A stretch of 64,000 nt of DNA from Bacillota bacterium (GTDB lineage: Bacteria; Bacillota; Clostridia; Christensenellales; UMGS416). The notes under the pieces are model-generated. The model did not search any database and had not been told where the DNA came from. It saw nothing but the letters and a program-made list of their open reading frames with translations. Shown here piece after piece: positions 49,879 through 59,378 of this stretch. Location of the stretch: contig JAEZSE010000018.1 of assembly GCA_023421955.1 (NCBI GenBank), positions 1-64,000 of the forward strand, read 5' to 3'. Each line of letters starts with the position of its first letter. Position 1 is the first letter of the stretch. Both the position numbers and the translations under genes were made by a program.

Positions 49879-49941
49879 TTTGCTCTCACTTCATGGGCCG
49901 ATTGTTCTGACCCTAGTATTGGTTATCGCTTCATATGACAT

Positions 49942-49968
49942 GTAGGGGTTCATGATTTGAACCCCTAC
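49942..49968 (-). promoter_or_regulatory. Leader hairpin of the obg-lgt transcript
   Basis: GTAGGGGTTCA and TGAACCCCTAC pair perfectly over 11 bases with a 5-base loop, starting about 7 bases after the expected transcript start. No U-tract, so a 5' stability element is a better guess than a terminator. Confidence 0.6.
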
Positions 49969-49980
49969 TGAATTCGGATA

Positions 49981-50009
49981 ATTATACCATATTACGAGAG
50001 ATAGAGTAA
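49981..50009 (-). promoter_or_regulatory. Promoter of obg-lgt
   Basis: Extended -10 TGG-TATAAT (TATAAT at 49981-49986) and TTACTC (50004-50009) with a 17-base spacer on the minus strand. Confidence 0.65.
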
Positions 50010-50027
50010 GAGTTCATGCTATGCAGC

Positions 50028-50056
50028 ATGACAAGTATACAAATTACTGTTATAAT
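50028..50056 (+). promoter_or_regulatory. Promoter of the AT-rich unknown gene
   Basis: ATGACA (50028-50033) and TATAAT (50051-50056) with a 17-base spacer. Confidence 0.7.
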
Positions 50057-50103
50057 GATCACATGTCATAAATATGCGAATTTCGTCAGTGAAAGGTAGC
50101 ATC

Positions 50104-50748
50104 ATGTTTGCAGTGAACACCTATGAAGAGATCGAAAAAATCGAACGTGCGATAAATGAAATGCATATTGTAATACTGTTATTTGTACGTCCAAGTCTGC
50201 GTGGTGCTCAAGAAATAATTGACGAGTTTAACTACATTCATCACAATTCAGAAAAGTTTTGTTCGATTTACTCAGTAGGATATACAAATGATCCATCTCT
50301 TGCCAACAACAACGAGCACAAACGAGTAACCGGTACAAATGGAGCAGATTGGTATTTCAATGATCAAAAATTTATTGAATTCAAAAACAGTCTTGAACGC
50401 AGACTTAATTGGAAATACTCAGGTGAGATCGAATTACTAGTATTGCAAAGCAACCCGAACGGACACCACATACTTAACTTTCAAAACTATGTAGCGATTG
50501 ATGTAAACTACGGAATTAAACACGATTATATTGATTCGTTCCCGAGACTCATGGAATCTATAATCCGAAATTCACGCTCCGAAGTTACAGCATCGTCAGT
50601 GATTAATAAAGTAAGTAATTCTCGCCTAAGTATAAGGAGTGTTATTCAAGAAACGATCAGCGAATGCAAAAAGATCCCTACACCAGTGAAAAAGATTCTT
50701 AAGGATCACCTATTCTATTTATCATCTACACACATACCTGGAAGATGA
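50104..50748 (+). CDS. AT-rich gene for a protein of unknown function
   Basis: 214 residues. Base composition is visibly more AT-rich than any neighbour, and codon choice (AAT, ATT, AAA) differs, suggesting recent transfer. The N-terminal 60 residues (VNTYEEIEKIERAINEMHIVILLFVRP) look alpha/beta, faintly thioredoxin-like but without CxxC. A mid region has WYFNDQKFIEFKNSLERRLNW. No family was recognised. The ATG at 50104 follows AAAGGT; it has its own promoter and stands alone between obg and nfnB. A defence or mobile-origin accessory gene is possible but unsupported. Confidence 0.6.
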   Translation: MFAVNTYEEIEKIERAINEMHIVILLFVRPSLRGAQEIIDEFNYIHHNSEKFCSIYSVGYTNDPSLANNNEHKRVTGTNGADWYFNDQKFIEFKNSLERRLNWKYSGEIELLVLQSNPNGHHILNFQNYVAIDVNYGIKHDYIDSFPRLMESIIRNSRSEVTASSVINKVSNSRLSIRSVIQETISECKKIPTPVKKILKDHLFYLSSTHIPGR

Positions 50749-50809
50749 CAATATCAAAAGCAATATTCCCCAACTATAATTCATGTAATCAAGTCACGCA
50801 TAAGTAACA

Positions 50810-50840
50810 ACCCCTCTTCCATGGTTTTTGGAAGAGGGGC
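50810..50840. terminator. Terminator between the AT-rich gene and nfnB
   Basis: CCCCTCTTCC pairs with GGAAGAGGGG around a 9-base loop; tails are CTTACGTTTGT (plus) and TTGTTACTT (minus), both weak. Confidence 0.6.
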
Positions 50841-50873
50841 TTACGTTTGTACTATAGAAAGAAAATCAAGTAA

Positions 50874-52253
50874 TTATTCCGACAACCTCTTATGGATTGC
50901 CGCCGCCGCCTTCTTGCCGGCGCCCATCGCCAAAATCACCGTGGCAGCGCCGGTAACAGCGTCACCGCCGGCATACACGCCCGGCAGGCTGGTCTCGCCG
51001 GTCTCCTCCGCCACAACGATGCCGCCCCATTTCTGGATCTGGATGCGGGGCTCGCTGTTGGTGAGCGCCGGGTTGGGGCGGGTGCCGATGGCAATGACCA
51101 CCACGTCGCAATCCATCGTGAACTCGCTGCCCTCGATAGGCTTCACGCCCCGGCGGCCACTGCTGTCCGGCTCGCCCAGCGCCATTTTCACGCACTTGAG
51201 GCCGGTTACAAAGCCGTCTTGCCCCAGCACCTCGATGGGGTTGGTGAGCATATCGAAGATGATGCCCTCCTCCTCGGCGTGCACGACCTCTTCGGCACGG
51301 GCAGGCATTTCTGTGCGGGACCGGCGGTAGACGATGTGCACCTCTTCGGCTCCCATACGGAGCGCGCAGCGGGCGGCGTCCATCGCCACGTTGCCGCCGC
51401 CGACCACGGCCACCCTGCGGCCCTTTTTCACCGGTGTGGCGGCGTCGGGCTGATATGCCTTCATCAGGTTGATGCGGGTCAAAAACTCATTGGCGGAATA
51501 AACACCGATCAGGTTTTCACCGGGGATCTTCATAAACTGCGGCAGCCCAGCCCCGGAGCCGATGAACACGGCCTGGAAGCCTTCTTCCTCCAGCAGTTGG
51601 TCAATGGGTGTGCCATAGCCCACGGCCACGTTGGTCTCCAGCTTCACACCCAGCTCTTTGAGGCCGGCGATTTCGTCAGCCACGATGCTCTTGGGCAGGC
51701 GGAACTCGGGGATGCCATAGACCAGCACGCCGCCGGGCGTATGCAGCGCCTCAAAGATTGTCACATCATAACCAAGCCGCGCCAGATCGCCTGCGCAGGT
51801 GAGGCCGGCGGGGCCTGAGCCCACCACGGCCACCTTTTTGCCGTTGGGCGCTTCCTTATGCAGATCCTTCAAACTGGCCTTTCGGGCGAAATCGGCGGCG
51901 AAGCGCTCCAGGTTGCCGATGGCGATGGGCCGGCCGGCTTTCTGGAACACGCACAGCTTTTCGCACTGCTCCTCCTGCGGGCACACACGGCCGCAAACAC
52001 CTGGCAGGCTGTTGGTGCTGGTGATCACTTCATATGCCTTGTCAAAATCACCGGCCTTGATGTGGCTGATGAACTGGGGGATCGGCACGCTCACCGGGCA
52101 ACCGGCCACGCAGCCGGGCTTTTTGCAGTTGATGCAGCGCTCGGCCTCAGCCATTGCCTGCTCGTCGGTATAACCCAGCGCAACTTCGTCAAAGCAGCGG
52201 GCACGCTCCATCGCGTCCCGTGCGTCCATATGCATCCGTTCTTTCATCGCCAT
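50874..52253 (-). CDS. NfnB-type large subunit of ferredoxin:NADP oxidoreductase (GltD-like)
   Basis: 459 residues of the glutamate-synthase small-subunit fold. N-terminal double iron-sulfur site CINCKKPGCVAGCP and VCPQEEQCEKLC, two Rossmann motifs (VGSGPAGLTCAG for FAD, VVGGGNVAMDAA for NADPH) and a GGDAVTGAATVI FAD end motif. With NfnA encoded directly upstream it forms the electron-bifurcating NADH-dependent reduced ferredoxin:NADP oxidoreductase (or sulfide dehydrogenase SudAB). ATG at 52253 directly follows the nfnA stop (TGAGATG), a sign of translational coupling. Not GltB-linked, so GltD itself is unlikely. Confidence 0.87.
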   Translation of the reverse strand: MAMKERMHMDARDAMERARCFDEVALGYTDEQAMAEAERCINCKKPGCVAGCPVSVPIPQFISHIKAGDFDKAYEVITSTNSLPGVCGRVCPQEEQCEKLCVFQKAGRPIAIGNLERFAADFARKASLKDLHKEAPNGKKVAVVGSGPAGLTCAGDLARLGYDVTIFEALHTPGGVLVYGIPEFRLPKSIVADEIAGLKELGVKLETNVAVGYGTPIDQLLEEEGFQAVFIGSGAGLPQFMKIPGENLIGVYSANEFLTRINLMKAYQPDAATPVKKGRRVAVVGGGNVAMDAARCALRMGAEEVHIVYRRSRTEMPARAEEVVHAEEEGIIFDMLTNPIEVLGQDGFVTGLKCVKMALGEPDSSGRRGVKPIEGSEFTMDCDVVVIAIGTRPNPALTNSEPRIQIQKWGGIVVAEETGETSLPGVYAGGDAVTGAATVILAMGAGKKAAAAIHKRLSE

Positions 52254-52254
52254 C

Positions 52255-53100
52255 TCAACCACCCACCTTGCAGGCATGCCGCTCGTTGGCTGCCTTTTCT
52301 TCTCCGCGATAGGCGGTCAGCCGCTTCATCGCTTCGTCAAAATCCACCTGGTGGGCATCAAACTCCGGGCCGTCCACGCAGGCATATTTGGCCTCGCCGC
52401 CCACACTGATGCGGCAGCCGCCGCACATGCCGGTGCCATCCACCATGATGGGGTTCATGCTGGCCCAGGTCTTCACACCGTATTCCTTGGTCATCCTGCT
52501 CACGAACTTCATCATGATCACTGGCCCGATCGTGATCACCTCGTCATAGTGCTCTGCTTCCAACAGCTCGCGCAAGACGTCGGTGACCAGGCCCTTGCGG
52601 CCCCTGGTGCCGTCATCAGTGGTGATGAACAGCCGGTTGCACACGGCACGGACTTCGTCCTCCAGGATGATCAAATCCGCACTGCGGGCGCCGATGATCA
52701 CGTCTACATCCACGCCGCGCTCATAAAGCGCCTTCACCTCCGGATAAACCACGGCCACACCCACGCCACCGCCCACGCACAGCACATGGCCGTGGTCAGG
52801 GAGCTCAGCCGGCTTGCCCAGCGGGCCTAAAAAGTCCAGCAACGCCTGGCCGGGCTCCATCGAAGCCAGCAGTCTGGTGGCGTGGCCCACAGCCTGGAAA
52901 ATAATCGTAACTATTCCTTTTTCATGATCCACATCGGCCATTGTGAGCGGGAAACGCTCGCCTTGCTCATTCACACGAATCATAACAAATTGGCCTGGTT
53001 GGGCGCGCCTGGCAGCGCGGGGGGCCAGAATATCCATGCGGTAAGTATCAGGGCCGATCTGGTTTTTGGTGAGAATCTGATACAAGGGGGTTACCTCCAT
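52255..53100 (-). CDS. NfnA-type small subunit of ferredoxin:NADP oxidoreductase
   Basis: 281 residues, ferredoxin-NADP reductase fold. FAD-binding ERFPLTMAD, an NAD loop VGGGVGVAVVYP and a [2Fe-2S] site MCGGC with a downstream YACVDGPEFDAHQVDF. This is the PyrK/NfnA family layout. GGAGG precedes the ATG (TGGAGGTAACC). First gene of the nfnAB operon. Confidence 0.9.
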   Translation of the reverse strand: MEVTPLYQILTKNQIGPDTYRMDILAPRAARRAQPGQFVMIRVNEQGERFPLTMADVDHEKGIVTIIFQAVGHATRLLASMEPGQALLDFLGPLGKPAELPDHGHVLCVGGGVGVAVVYPEVKALYERGVDVDVIIGARSADLIILEDEVRAVCNRLFITTDDGTRGRKGLVTDVLRELLEAEHYDEVITIGPVIMMKFVSRMTKEYGVKTWASMNPIMVDGTGMCGGCRISVGGEAKYACVDGPEFDAHQVDFDEAMKRLTAYRGEEKAANERHACKVGG

Positions 53101-53123
53101 GTGGTATTTATAAGTCTGGATGT

Positions 53124-53152
53124 ATTATAACACGGTGAAATGGAATGTGAAA
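53124..53152 (-). promoter_or_regulatory. Promoter of nfnAB
   Basis: TTTCAC (53147-53152) and extended -10 TGTTATAAT (hexamer 53124-53129) with a 17-base spacer on the minus strand. Confidence 0.6.
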
Positions 53153-53310
53153 AACAATATGTATTGGAAATTGACAAATCGGTATCACCTAGACAAAAAA
53201 GAGGAAGAGAATCTCACAAGAATCACACGAACTGCATTTCCAAATAACTACGCAATGCAGAAAAGGCCAGGTAAACACCCAGCCCTCATCCTATCGAACT
53301 AATACTTCTA

Positions 53311-53715
53311 TCACGCCTGCCCGCTCGCCCTGATGTGCCTGCCAATCTCCGCATCCTGCCGGCTGATATGATTCACCAGCCAATTGGACACCGTCATCGC
53401 AATCATCGTGCTGGAAGCCGTGGTGACTCCGTTCTTCTCAATGTCCGCCGTCATCTCCTTCACTGTTTCCAAAAACTCCTTGTGCAGCTTGCGGTGCTCC
53501 TGGTATTTCGGGTAATTGCAGCGCACCTGGATAGCTTCCTCGTCACGGAAATGGTTCACCACATAGCTGGACAGAAACGCCAGCACCTTCAGCGTTTCCT
53601 CCCTGCCGTTTTCGCTACGCAAAGCGGCGAAAAACTTGTTCACCCGGTTGATCAGCTCCTTGTGCTGATTGTCGATCGTATCCACACCGACGGAGAGATT
53701 ATCTGCCCATTCCAT
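53311..53715 (-). CDS. Bacteriohemerythrin
   Basis: 134-residue di-iron oxygen-binding protein. The ligand set of the family is visible: His18 in DNQHKELI, His-Asp/Glu in VNHFRDEEA, the HRKLHKEF pair and the C-terminal NHISRQDAEIG with His and Asp. It likely buffers or senses oxygen in this anaerobe. The ATG at 53715 follows GGAG by 8 bases; the GTG at 53724 is too near. It lies next to a chemoreceptor gene, an arrangement fitting aerotaxis, though fusion domains are absent. Confidence 0.92.
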   Translation of the reverse strand: MEWADNLSVGVDTIDNQHKELINRVNKFFAALRSENGREETLKVLAFLSSYVVNHFRDEEAIQVRCNYPKYQEHRKLHKEFLETVKEMTADIEKNGVTTASSTMIAMTVSNWLVNHISRQDAEIGRHIRASGQA

Positions 53716-53780
53716 ACATTCCACTCCAAAGTTGAATTCTACCTATAAATGCCCGCAGGTCATACCTCTGAAACAAATCA

Positions 53781-53810
53781 AAGGCCGGGCTCCCTTCGGT
53801 GCCCGGCCTT
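53781..53810 (-). terminator. Terminator of the chemoreceptor gene
   Basis: AAGGCCGGGC pairs with GCCCGGCCTT around a 10-base loop; TTGATTTG follows on the minus strand. Confidence 0.75.
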
Positions 53811-53825
53811 CCATGGTGCATTTGA

Positions 53826-55736
53826 TCAGTATTTGCCAAACTCCCTGTCGTTCAGCGCAATGCCCGGCTTACGGGAAGCACGGCCCGTGCCGATGGCCTT
53901 GACCTCACCTTTGGGCTGGAAGGAAGCACGCTGCCCGCCGGCCACAGACTGGCCCCGCAGGCTGAAGCGCCCAACCATGCCCATCAGCAGCGTGGCCTGG
54001 CTGGAGAGCTGCTCGCTGGCAGCGGCGCTCTCCTCGGCGGTGGCAGAGTTGGTCTGGGTAACCTGGCTGACCTGCTCGATGCCCTTATTGACCTGGGCCA
54101 CGGCGGTGGCCTGCTCGTTGGATGCGCTGGCGATGCCGCCCACCAGCTCGGTAGCTTTTTCCACGCCGTCTACGATCCTGGTGAGCGCCTCGGCGGTGCC
54201 GTTGGCGATCTTGGTGCCGGCCTTCACCTTTTTGATTGACTCTTCTATGAGGGCAGTGGTCTCTTTGGCGGCTCCGGCACTGCGCTGCGCGAGGTTGCGC
54301 ACTTCTTCCGCCACCACAGCGAAGCCCTTGCCGTGCTGGCCGGCGCGAGCGGCCTCTACGGCGGCGTTCAGGGCCAGCAGGTTGGTCTGGAAGGCGATCT
54401 CGTCGATCACCTTAATGATCTTGGAAATGCTGGACGAGGCATCGTTGATCTCGCCCATCGCCTTCTGCAGCTCCTTCATGCGGTCATTGCCGTCCACCGC
54501 GTTGTCACGGGCAGCCACGGCCAGGGTGCTGGCCTCACCGGCGTTGAATGCGTTCTGACGGGTCTGCCCGGCGATCTCGGAAAGAGATGCATTGAGCTGC
54601 TCGATGGCGCCGGCCTGCTCCGTGGCACCCTGCGAGAGCGCCTGGCTGCCGGAAGCTACCTGGCGGGTGCCGGAGGCCACTTGCTCAGCGGCGTTGTTGA
54701 TGTCGCTCAGTGTCTGATTCAATGTATCCAACACACTGTTGATTGATTGAGACAGGTTTGCAAAGGACCCCTGATACCCGTCACTCATGCCGGCGGTGAA
54801 ATCGTTGGAGGCCATGGCCTCCAGCACACCGCGGGCCTCGTTGAGCGGCGCAGCAATCGCATCGATGATGCTATTGATACCGTCAATCAGCTGGCCGTAT
54901 TTGCCCTCATAACGGCTGGCGTCCACACGGACATCAAGATTGCCGCTCACCGCCTGCTCGGTGAGCAGATTGGCGTCGTTGATCAGGCTGTTCAAAGTGT
55001 TCTTGGTCTTGATGATAGCTGGAACCATCAAATCGTTATCGCTGCGGGCACCGGACTGCTCAAACTCCTCGAGCTTCGACCAGTCGCCCCGGGCAAGGTC
55101 AACAAACACGTTTTGGATGCTAATCATGTGGTCAATCGTGGTATTGACAGCCCGTGCCAACACCTTCATGTCGCCGGTATATGTGCCGCTGAGGCGCTCG
55201 GTGAGGTCATTGTTGGAAAGGTTCATGAGCACCGAGATGGATTCATCTACCGGCGCGATGATGGCTTCGAGCGCCGTATTAAAGCTTTCAATGATCTTGC
55301 CGTATTCACCCTGGTGCTGCGAAGCATCCACGCGAATGGCCAGCTTGCCAGCCAACAAAGAGCTTGCCAGCATGTTTGTGTCAGCCAGCAGGCGGTTCAT
55401 CGCGTCTGCCATATTCTTGCAGGCTGCGGCCAGCTGCCCAACCTCATCCCGCCCTTTCACTTCCACCTGCACATCCATGTCGCCGGCGGCAAGCTTATTG
55501 GCCACAGTAACCAATTCGCTCATCGGTTTGCTGATGCCCCGGGCCACCAGTTGTGACAGCACAATGGAAACTACAAGGGAAGCCGCGCCAAAGCCAATCA
55601 GCAGCCCCATCCACAGATCTTTGTGGTCGGGGTCATTCATACCATTGAAACCAAAAGCGGCCACAGCAACGGTAAACAACGTCACAATTCCAAAGGATAG
55701 AAACAATTTCCGGAAGATTCTCATATTTCTAAACAT
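53826..55736 (-). CDS. Methyl-accepting chemotaxis protein with short sensor and repeated HAMP-like domains
   Basis: 636 residues. Two membrane helices (about 10-30 and 40-62) enclose only about 12 residues, so there is almost no periplasmic sensor. Two or three HAMP/HAMP-like segments follow (about 62-290), then the signalling domain with the hairpin tip IDEIAFQTNLLALNAAVEAARAGQHGKGFAVVAEEVR and flanking methylation helices. It likely senses a cytosolic or membrane signal. Start ATG at 55736 follows AAAGGGA; the longer frame to 55853 lacks a site. CheA/CheW genes are not in the window. Confidence 0.92.
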   Translation of the reverse strand: MFRNMRIFRKLFLSFGIVTLFTVAVAAFGFNGMNDPDHKDLWMGLLIGFGAASLVVSIVLSQLVARGISKPMSELVTVANKLAAGDMDVQVEVKGRDEVGQLAAACKNMADAMNRLLADTNMLASSLLAGKLAIRVDASQHQGEYGKIIESFNTALEAIIAPVDESISVLMNLSNNDLTERLSGTYTGDMKVLARAVNTTIDHMISIQNVFVDLARGDWSKLEEFEQSGARSDNDLMVPAIIKTKNTLNSLINDANLLTEQAVSGNLDVRVDASRYEGKYGQLIDGINSIIDAIAAPLNEARGVLEAMASNDFTAGMSDGYQGSFANLSQSINSVLDTLNQTLSDINNAAEQVASGTRQVASGSQALSQGATEQAGAIEQLNASLSEIAGQTRQNAFNAGEASTLAVAARDNAVDGNDRMKELQKAMGEINDASSSISKIIKVIDEIAFQTNLLALNAAVEAARAGQHGKGFAVVAEEVRNLAQRSAGAAKETTALIEESIKKVKAGTKIANGTAEALTRIVDGVEKATELVGGIASASNEQATAVAQVNKGIEQVSQVTQTNSATAEESAAASEQLSSQATLLMGMVGRFSLRGQSVAGGQRASFQPKGEVKAIGTGRASRKPGIALNDREFGKY

Positions 55737-55869
55737 ATGCCAGTCCCTTTCGTAGAAAGTTGATTGATGGGAATTTGTGCATATTTTACATATGCCCCTC
55801 ATTCTGGCATTCAAACACACAATTGTGATTAATCTGGCAATAATTATGAACAAGTTTCCTTTGGAGAAA

Positions 55870-57504
55870 CTATTCCATACGAAGTGCGTAAACAGCCGGG
55901 ATCACATCCGGCAGGAACAGATAGGCGTCCCCAAAGTCATATGCTGGCAGTGAAACAGCCAACGGATCTTCCGGAGAGGGAGTGCCGGAGGGGCTGGGCA
56001 ACGGGGTTTGCGTCGGGCCGGGCGTAGGTGATTCAGAGGGCGTTGGGCTTGGGATGCCGTCCGCCGGATTGTATACAATCACCTCTCCGGTGGCAGGATA
56101 GTAGCTTTCATGTTGCTTGACGCGGTTGAACTCTTCGCCGTCCATCAGATAAAGCTTGTAAGTGCTATAATACTGACCGTCGCGGGCCTTGTTGGTTTCC
56201 GTGGTGCCGCGGGTAACGGCTTCGCTGGGCACATAGCGGGGCGGGCCTGCGGGAGCGGGCACCGTTTTGGTGCGATCCGACTTCAGCTCAATCGTCAAGC
56301 CCTTTTCCAGCGGCACGCCATATATTTCGCCATAGAGCTTGTAGGTCCCCTTTTCCACAGCCACATACAGGATGATCAACACAGGATCTTCCTTGCTGTT
56401 GCGGATCTTCAGGTCCAGGTTGGGCCAGTTCACCGTGGCGTCCTCACCGGCTTTCATATAGGCAGACTTCAGCGTGTGATTGGTGCGCTCCGTGATTTCC
56501 ATGTCTGCCCGCACGGCCACATTCCAGAGTGTGCCTGACACCTGGCATACGCCACCGGCCAGACCGTTGTCCGTTACGCCGCCGTTGATCACATGGGCTA
56601 CCTGGTAGCCCTTGTCCGCAGTGCGCTGGCCGGTCGCTTCATTGAAGCTCAACACCTCTCCCGGCGCAAGGATTCTGCCGCTGATGGCGGCGCTGGCAAT
56701 TGTAATGTTGGCAAGCCGGGGCTTGGAGTGGTCCTTGATCACCGAATACCAGCGGCGAACCAGCTTCATACGCTCCTGCAGGTCAACGAGCTTCACCGAG
56801 GCTTCCACCGGCTGCAGCTCCAGTGGCACAGTGCCGAAAGCACGGTTCACAAACGCGTCGCGTACAGCGGCCCACAGTGCGTCGGCGTCCACATGCTCGC
56901 CGGGCACGTCGGCAGAAAAACTCAGGCGCTCGCCGTCCGGCTTGGTCACATCATAACCCAGATAAGCGGCATCCACCGGCGCTTTTTCGTAGGGCAGCGC
57001 CAGGTCCCTGACCCGCTGCTCCAATGCCGAAGGATCGATTTGTATGGTGGTGTTCAGGTTCACCGGCACCTGTTTCAACTGCTCAATGGCTGCCAGCCGT
57101 TCGGCGTCGCTGCCCTCACGCCCCTGCCGCCATGCCTCATCCAGCACAGTCTCAGTATCAAATGTATAGCTTGTTTCAGACACACCAAACTGCCATCGCT
57201 GCCCATCTTTTTCCACCGTCACGAAATTGGCTTCCACCATCTGCCGCTGCTTGGCTTCCACACGGCTGCGGGCATCCTGCCTGGTCAGGCCAGCCAGAGG
57301 CAGTTCATCCACAAAAACGCCTTCGTGAAACGTATCACTGTTTAATATTCTGCGCTCTCCCGGCGTGATGAGCGCCGTCCAGCCCATCAGATAGGCCAGC
57401 AGGAACCCACCCAGCGCAAGCACAACGGCCGACAGCGCGATGATCATCACCGCCATACGGGATAAGCCCTTTTTGCCGTCGCTGTTTTGCCAGAACCGAT
57501 TCAT
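55870..57504 (-). CDS. VanW-family membrane-anchored protein, second copy
   Basis: 544 residues. Cytosolic start, membrane helix (18-42), a repeated peptidoglycan-binding domain 4-like region (about 50-265, with SDTFHEGVFVDELPLAGL), the VanW domain (about 285-430: LAPGEVLSFNEATGQRT, GGVCQVSGTLWNVAVRADMEITERTNHT) and a Pro/Ser/Thr-rich tail. VanW proteins occur with, but are not required for, vancomycin resistance; their role is unknown. GAGG precedes the ATG by 6 bases. A paralogue lies immediately upstream (57702-59378). Confidence 0.88.
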   Translation of the reverse strand: MNRFWQNSDGKKGLSRMAVMIIALSAVVLALGGFLLAYLMGWTALITPGERRILNSDTFHEGVFVDELPLAGLTRQDARSRVEAKQRQMVEANFVTVEKDGQRWQFGVSETSYTFDTETVLDEAWRQGREGSDAERLAAIEQLKQVPVNLNTTIQIDPSALEQRVRDLALPYEKAPVDAAYLGYDVTKPDGERLSFSADVPGEHVDADALWAAVRDAFVNRAFGTVPLELQPVEASVKLVDLQERMKLVRRWYSVIKDHSKPRLANITIASAAISGRILAPGEVLSFNEATGQRTADKGYQVAHVINGGVTDNGLAGGVCQVSGTLWNVAVRADMEITERTNHTLKSAYMKAGEDATVNWPNLDLKIRNSKEDPVLIILYVAVEKGTYKLYGEIYGVPLEKGLTIELKSDRTKTVPAPAGPPRYVPSEAVTRGTTETNKARDGQYYSTYKLYLMDGEEFNRVKQHESYYPATGEVIVYNPADGIPSPTPSESPTPGPTQTPLPSPSGTPSPEDPLAVSLPAYDFGDAYLFLPDVIPAVYALRME

Positions 57505-57648
57505 GGAGCACCTCGCACAGATTCTTTCGGCTTTAGTATTCCATGGCTCGGTGAATTTCGAGTTGGTAATTTTTATGCTCGATATTCACAACAGAATGGG
57601 TATCCCCACACAATATCGTTGAGACTCTCACAAATCTACGGGATGCAT

Positions 57649-57688
57649 AAAACAAAAAAAACAGCACCTGCCAATGCGGCAGGTGCTG
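57649..57688 (-). terminator. Terminator of the upstream VanW gene
   Basis: AGCACCTGCC pairs with GGCAGGTGCT around 5 bases; a run of T follows on the minus strand (TGTTTTTTTTGTTTT). Confidence 0.85.
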
Positions 57689-57701
57689 ACTGAGGCCATG
57701 C

Positions 57702-59378
57702 TTAAGTGCTGCTTTCCGTAGTAGGGGCTGGAGACTCGGTTGGGGCTGGCGTCGCCGTGTGGGTGGGAGATGGCTTGGGCGTATTGGGCGCCTCGGTGGG
57801 TGGAAGCGTGGCATCCGGCGTGGGTGAAGCGCTGGGCGTGTCGGTGGGCACAGCGTCTTCCTTGTAGTAGGCTAGCACGTTGCAGTCGGCGGGGTAGGTG
57901 TCAGTATAGAGCTTCTTTACCCGCTCCTTTTTGCCGTCCTTGGTGACCTTCACCAGATACACGTCCACCACATAGCCGTTATGAGCAGGGATCAACTCCG
58001 TAGTGCCAGGCTTCACTGCACTGCTGGGCCTCTTATCGGTTCTATTCTTGTTACCCGGGATTGTTTTTACCGTAACGCCTTCCAGGGCATAAGTGACTCC
58101 CTCCGGGTCGGGTACGCCGTAGAACTTGGCGTGCATGCGGTAGTCGTAACCAGACCGCTTGCTGTCGTAATCATAATAGGCAATGATTAGGATCGGCTTG
58201 TCGCTGATGTTCTTGAACTTCAGATCCTTGTTTGGAAAATCCACTGTGGCGTCAGTGCCCTTAGACATGTAACCAGACACCAGCGAATGGTGATTGCGCT
58301 CCAAAATCTCAATGCGTTCCGGCCCGCAGGCGATCGCCGCATTATACAGCGCGCTGGAGACCTGGCACACGCCGCCCGCAAGGCCCACGTCTTCAATGCC
58401 GTTGGCATCCACCGGTGCTTTTTGATAGCCCTTGGCCGCCGTGCGCTCGCCAGTGGATTGATTGAAAGAGAGCGTCTCTCCGGGCATCAGGATTTTGCCG
58501 TTCACAGTGGCGCTGGCAAGCTCGATGTTCTTGCGGCGCTGTTTTGTGTAGTTCTTGATGTTGGACTCAAACTCACCGATCAACTGCATCTCACCCTGCA
58601 GGCTGGCCAGCGTGACTGCTGCCGGCAGCGGCACCACCTGCATTTCAACTGTGCCAAAGGCACGGGTCTCAAAGGCCGTCTTCACAGCGGCCCACAGCGC
58701 GTTGGCATCCACCTGCTCACCGGGGGTGTCCGGCGTGAACACCAGCCGCTCGCCTTCGGGCTTCGTCATGTCGTATTTCACGAAGGTGGCATCCACAGCA
58801 GCCTTGGTGTAGGGCGTGGTAAGATCACGCACTTTCTGTTCCAGAGCGCTGGGATCAATCGTGGCAGTGGTCACAAGCTTGACCGGCGTAGTCTTCATGA
58901 GCTCAATGGCAGCCAACCGCTCCTCATCGGTGCCCTCGCGGCCCTGCTTCCACGCCTCATCCAGGATCGCGTCCGTATCAAAGAGATAGGCAGTTTCCGC
59001 CATGCCAAGCTGCAGTGCAGTTTGACCGTCCTTGGTGATCATGACCGAACTGGCGGCCACGTATTCCTGCTGTTTGGCTTCAACCTGCTGCTTGGCCTGA
59101 TCCCTGGTCAAGCCTGCCAGTGCAATATCATCTACATATACGCCTTCGAAAAACGTATCGCTATCCACTACAGCGCTGCCAGTGTTGGTCGCCGTTGGGC
59201 TGACGCCGGGTTGATTGCCGCCACCGCCGGGTTTTAACAGCGCCAGCACGCCGGCAGTCACGCCGATCAGCAGCACAAGTACCACCGCCAGTGCAAGGAT
59301 ACCCGGCTTCTTCGCCTTCCTGCGATGGTTTCCCGAGCTGCCAGAGCTATAATTTTTTGATCTGTAGGTCCGATTCAT
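57702..59378 (-). CDS. VanW-family membrane-anchored protein, first copy
   Basis: 558 residues, paralogue of the next gene with the same order: basic start, membrane helix (about 28-50), peptidoglycan-binding domain 4-like region, VanW domain (LMPGETLSFNQSTGERT, GGVCQVSSALYNAAIACG, EILERNHHS), G5-like end and a Pro/Ser/Thr-rich tail. The ATG at 59378 follows GGAGGAAAAG; the TTG at 59381 is next to it. A terminator separates it from the second copy, so expression may differ. Confidence 0.88.
   Translation of the reverse strand: MNRTYRSKNYSSGSSGNHRRKAKKPGILALAVVLVLLIGVTAGVLALLKPGGGGNQPGVSPTATNTGSAVVDSDTFFEGVYVDDIALAGLTRDQAKQQVEAKQQEYVAASSVMITKDGQTALQLGMAETAYLFDTDAILDEAWKQGREGTDEERLAAIELMKTTPVKLVTTATIDPSALEQKVRDLTTPYTKAAVDATFVKYDMTKPEGERLVFTPDTPGEQVDANALWAAVKTAFETRAFGTVEMQVVPLPAAVTLASLQGEMQLIGEFESNIKNYTKQRRKNIELASATVNGKILMPGETLSFNQSTGERTAAKGYQKAPVDANGIEDVGLAGGVCQVSSALYNAAIACGPERIEILERNHHSLVSGYMSKGTDATVDFPNKDLKFKNISDKPILIIAYYDYDSKRSGYDYRMHAKFYGVPDPEGVTYALEGVTVKTIPGNKNRTDKRPSSAVKPGTTELIPAHNGYVVDVYLVKVTKDGKKERVKKLYTDTYPADCNVLAYYKEDAVPTDTPSASPTPDATLPPTEAPNTPKPSPTHTATPAPTESPAPTTESST

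Noticed and set aside
48661..49938. 425-codon open frame antisense to obg
   Set aside because: Same reason: a shadow of a codon-biased gene, with low-complexity His/Val/Ala composition and no start signal.
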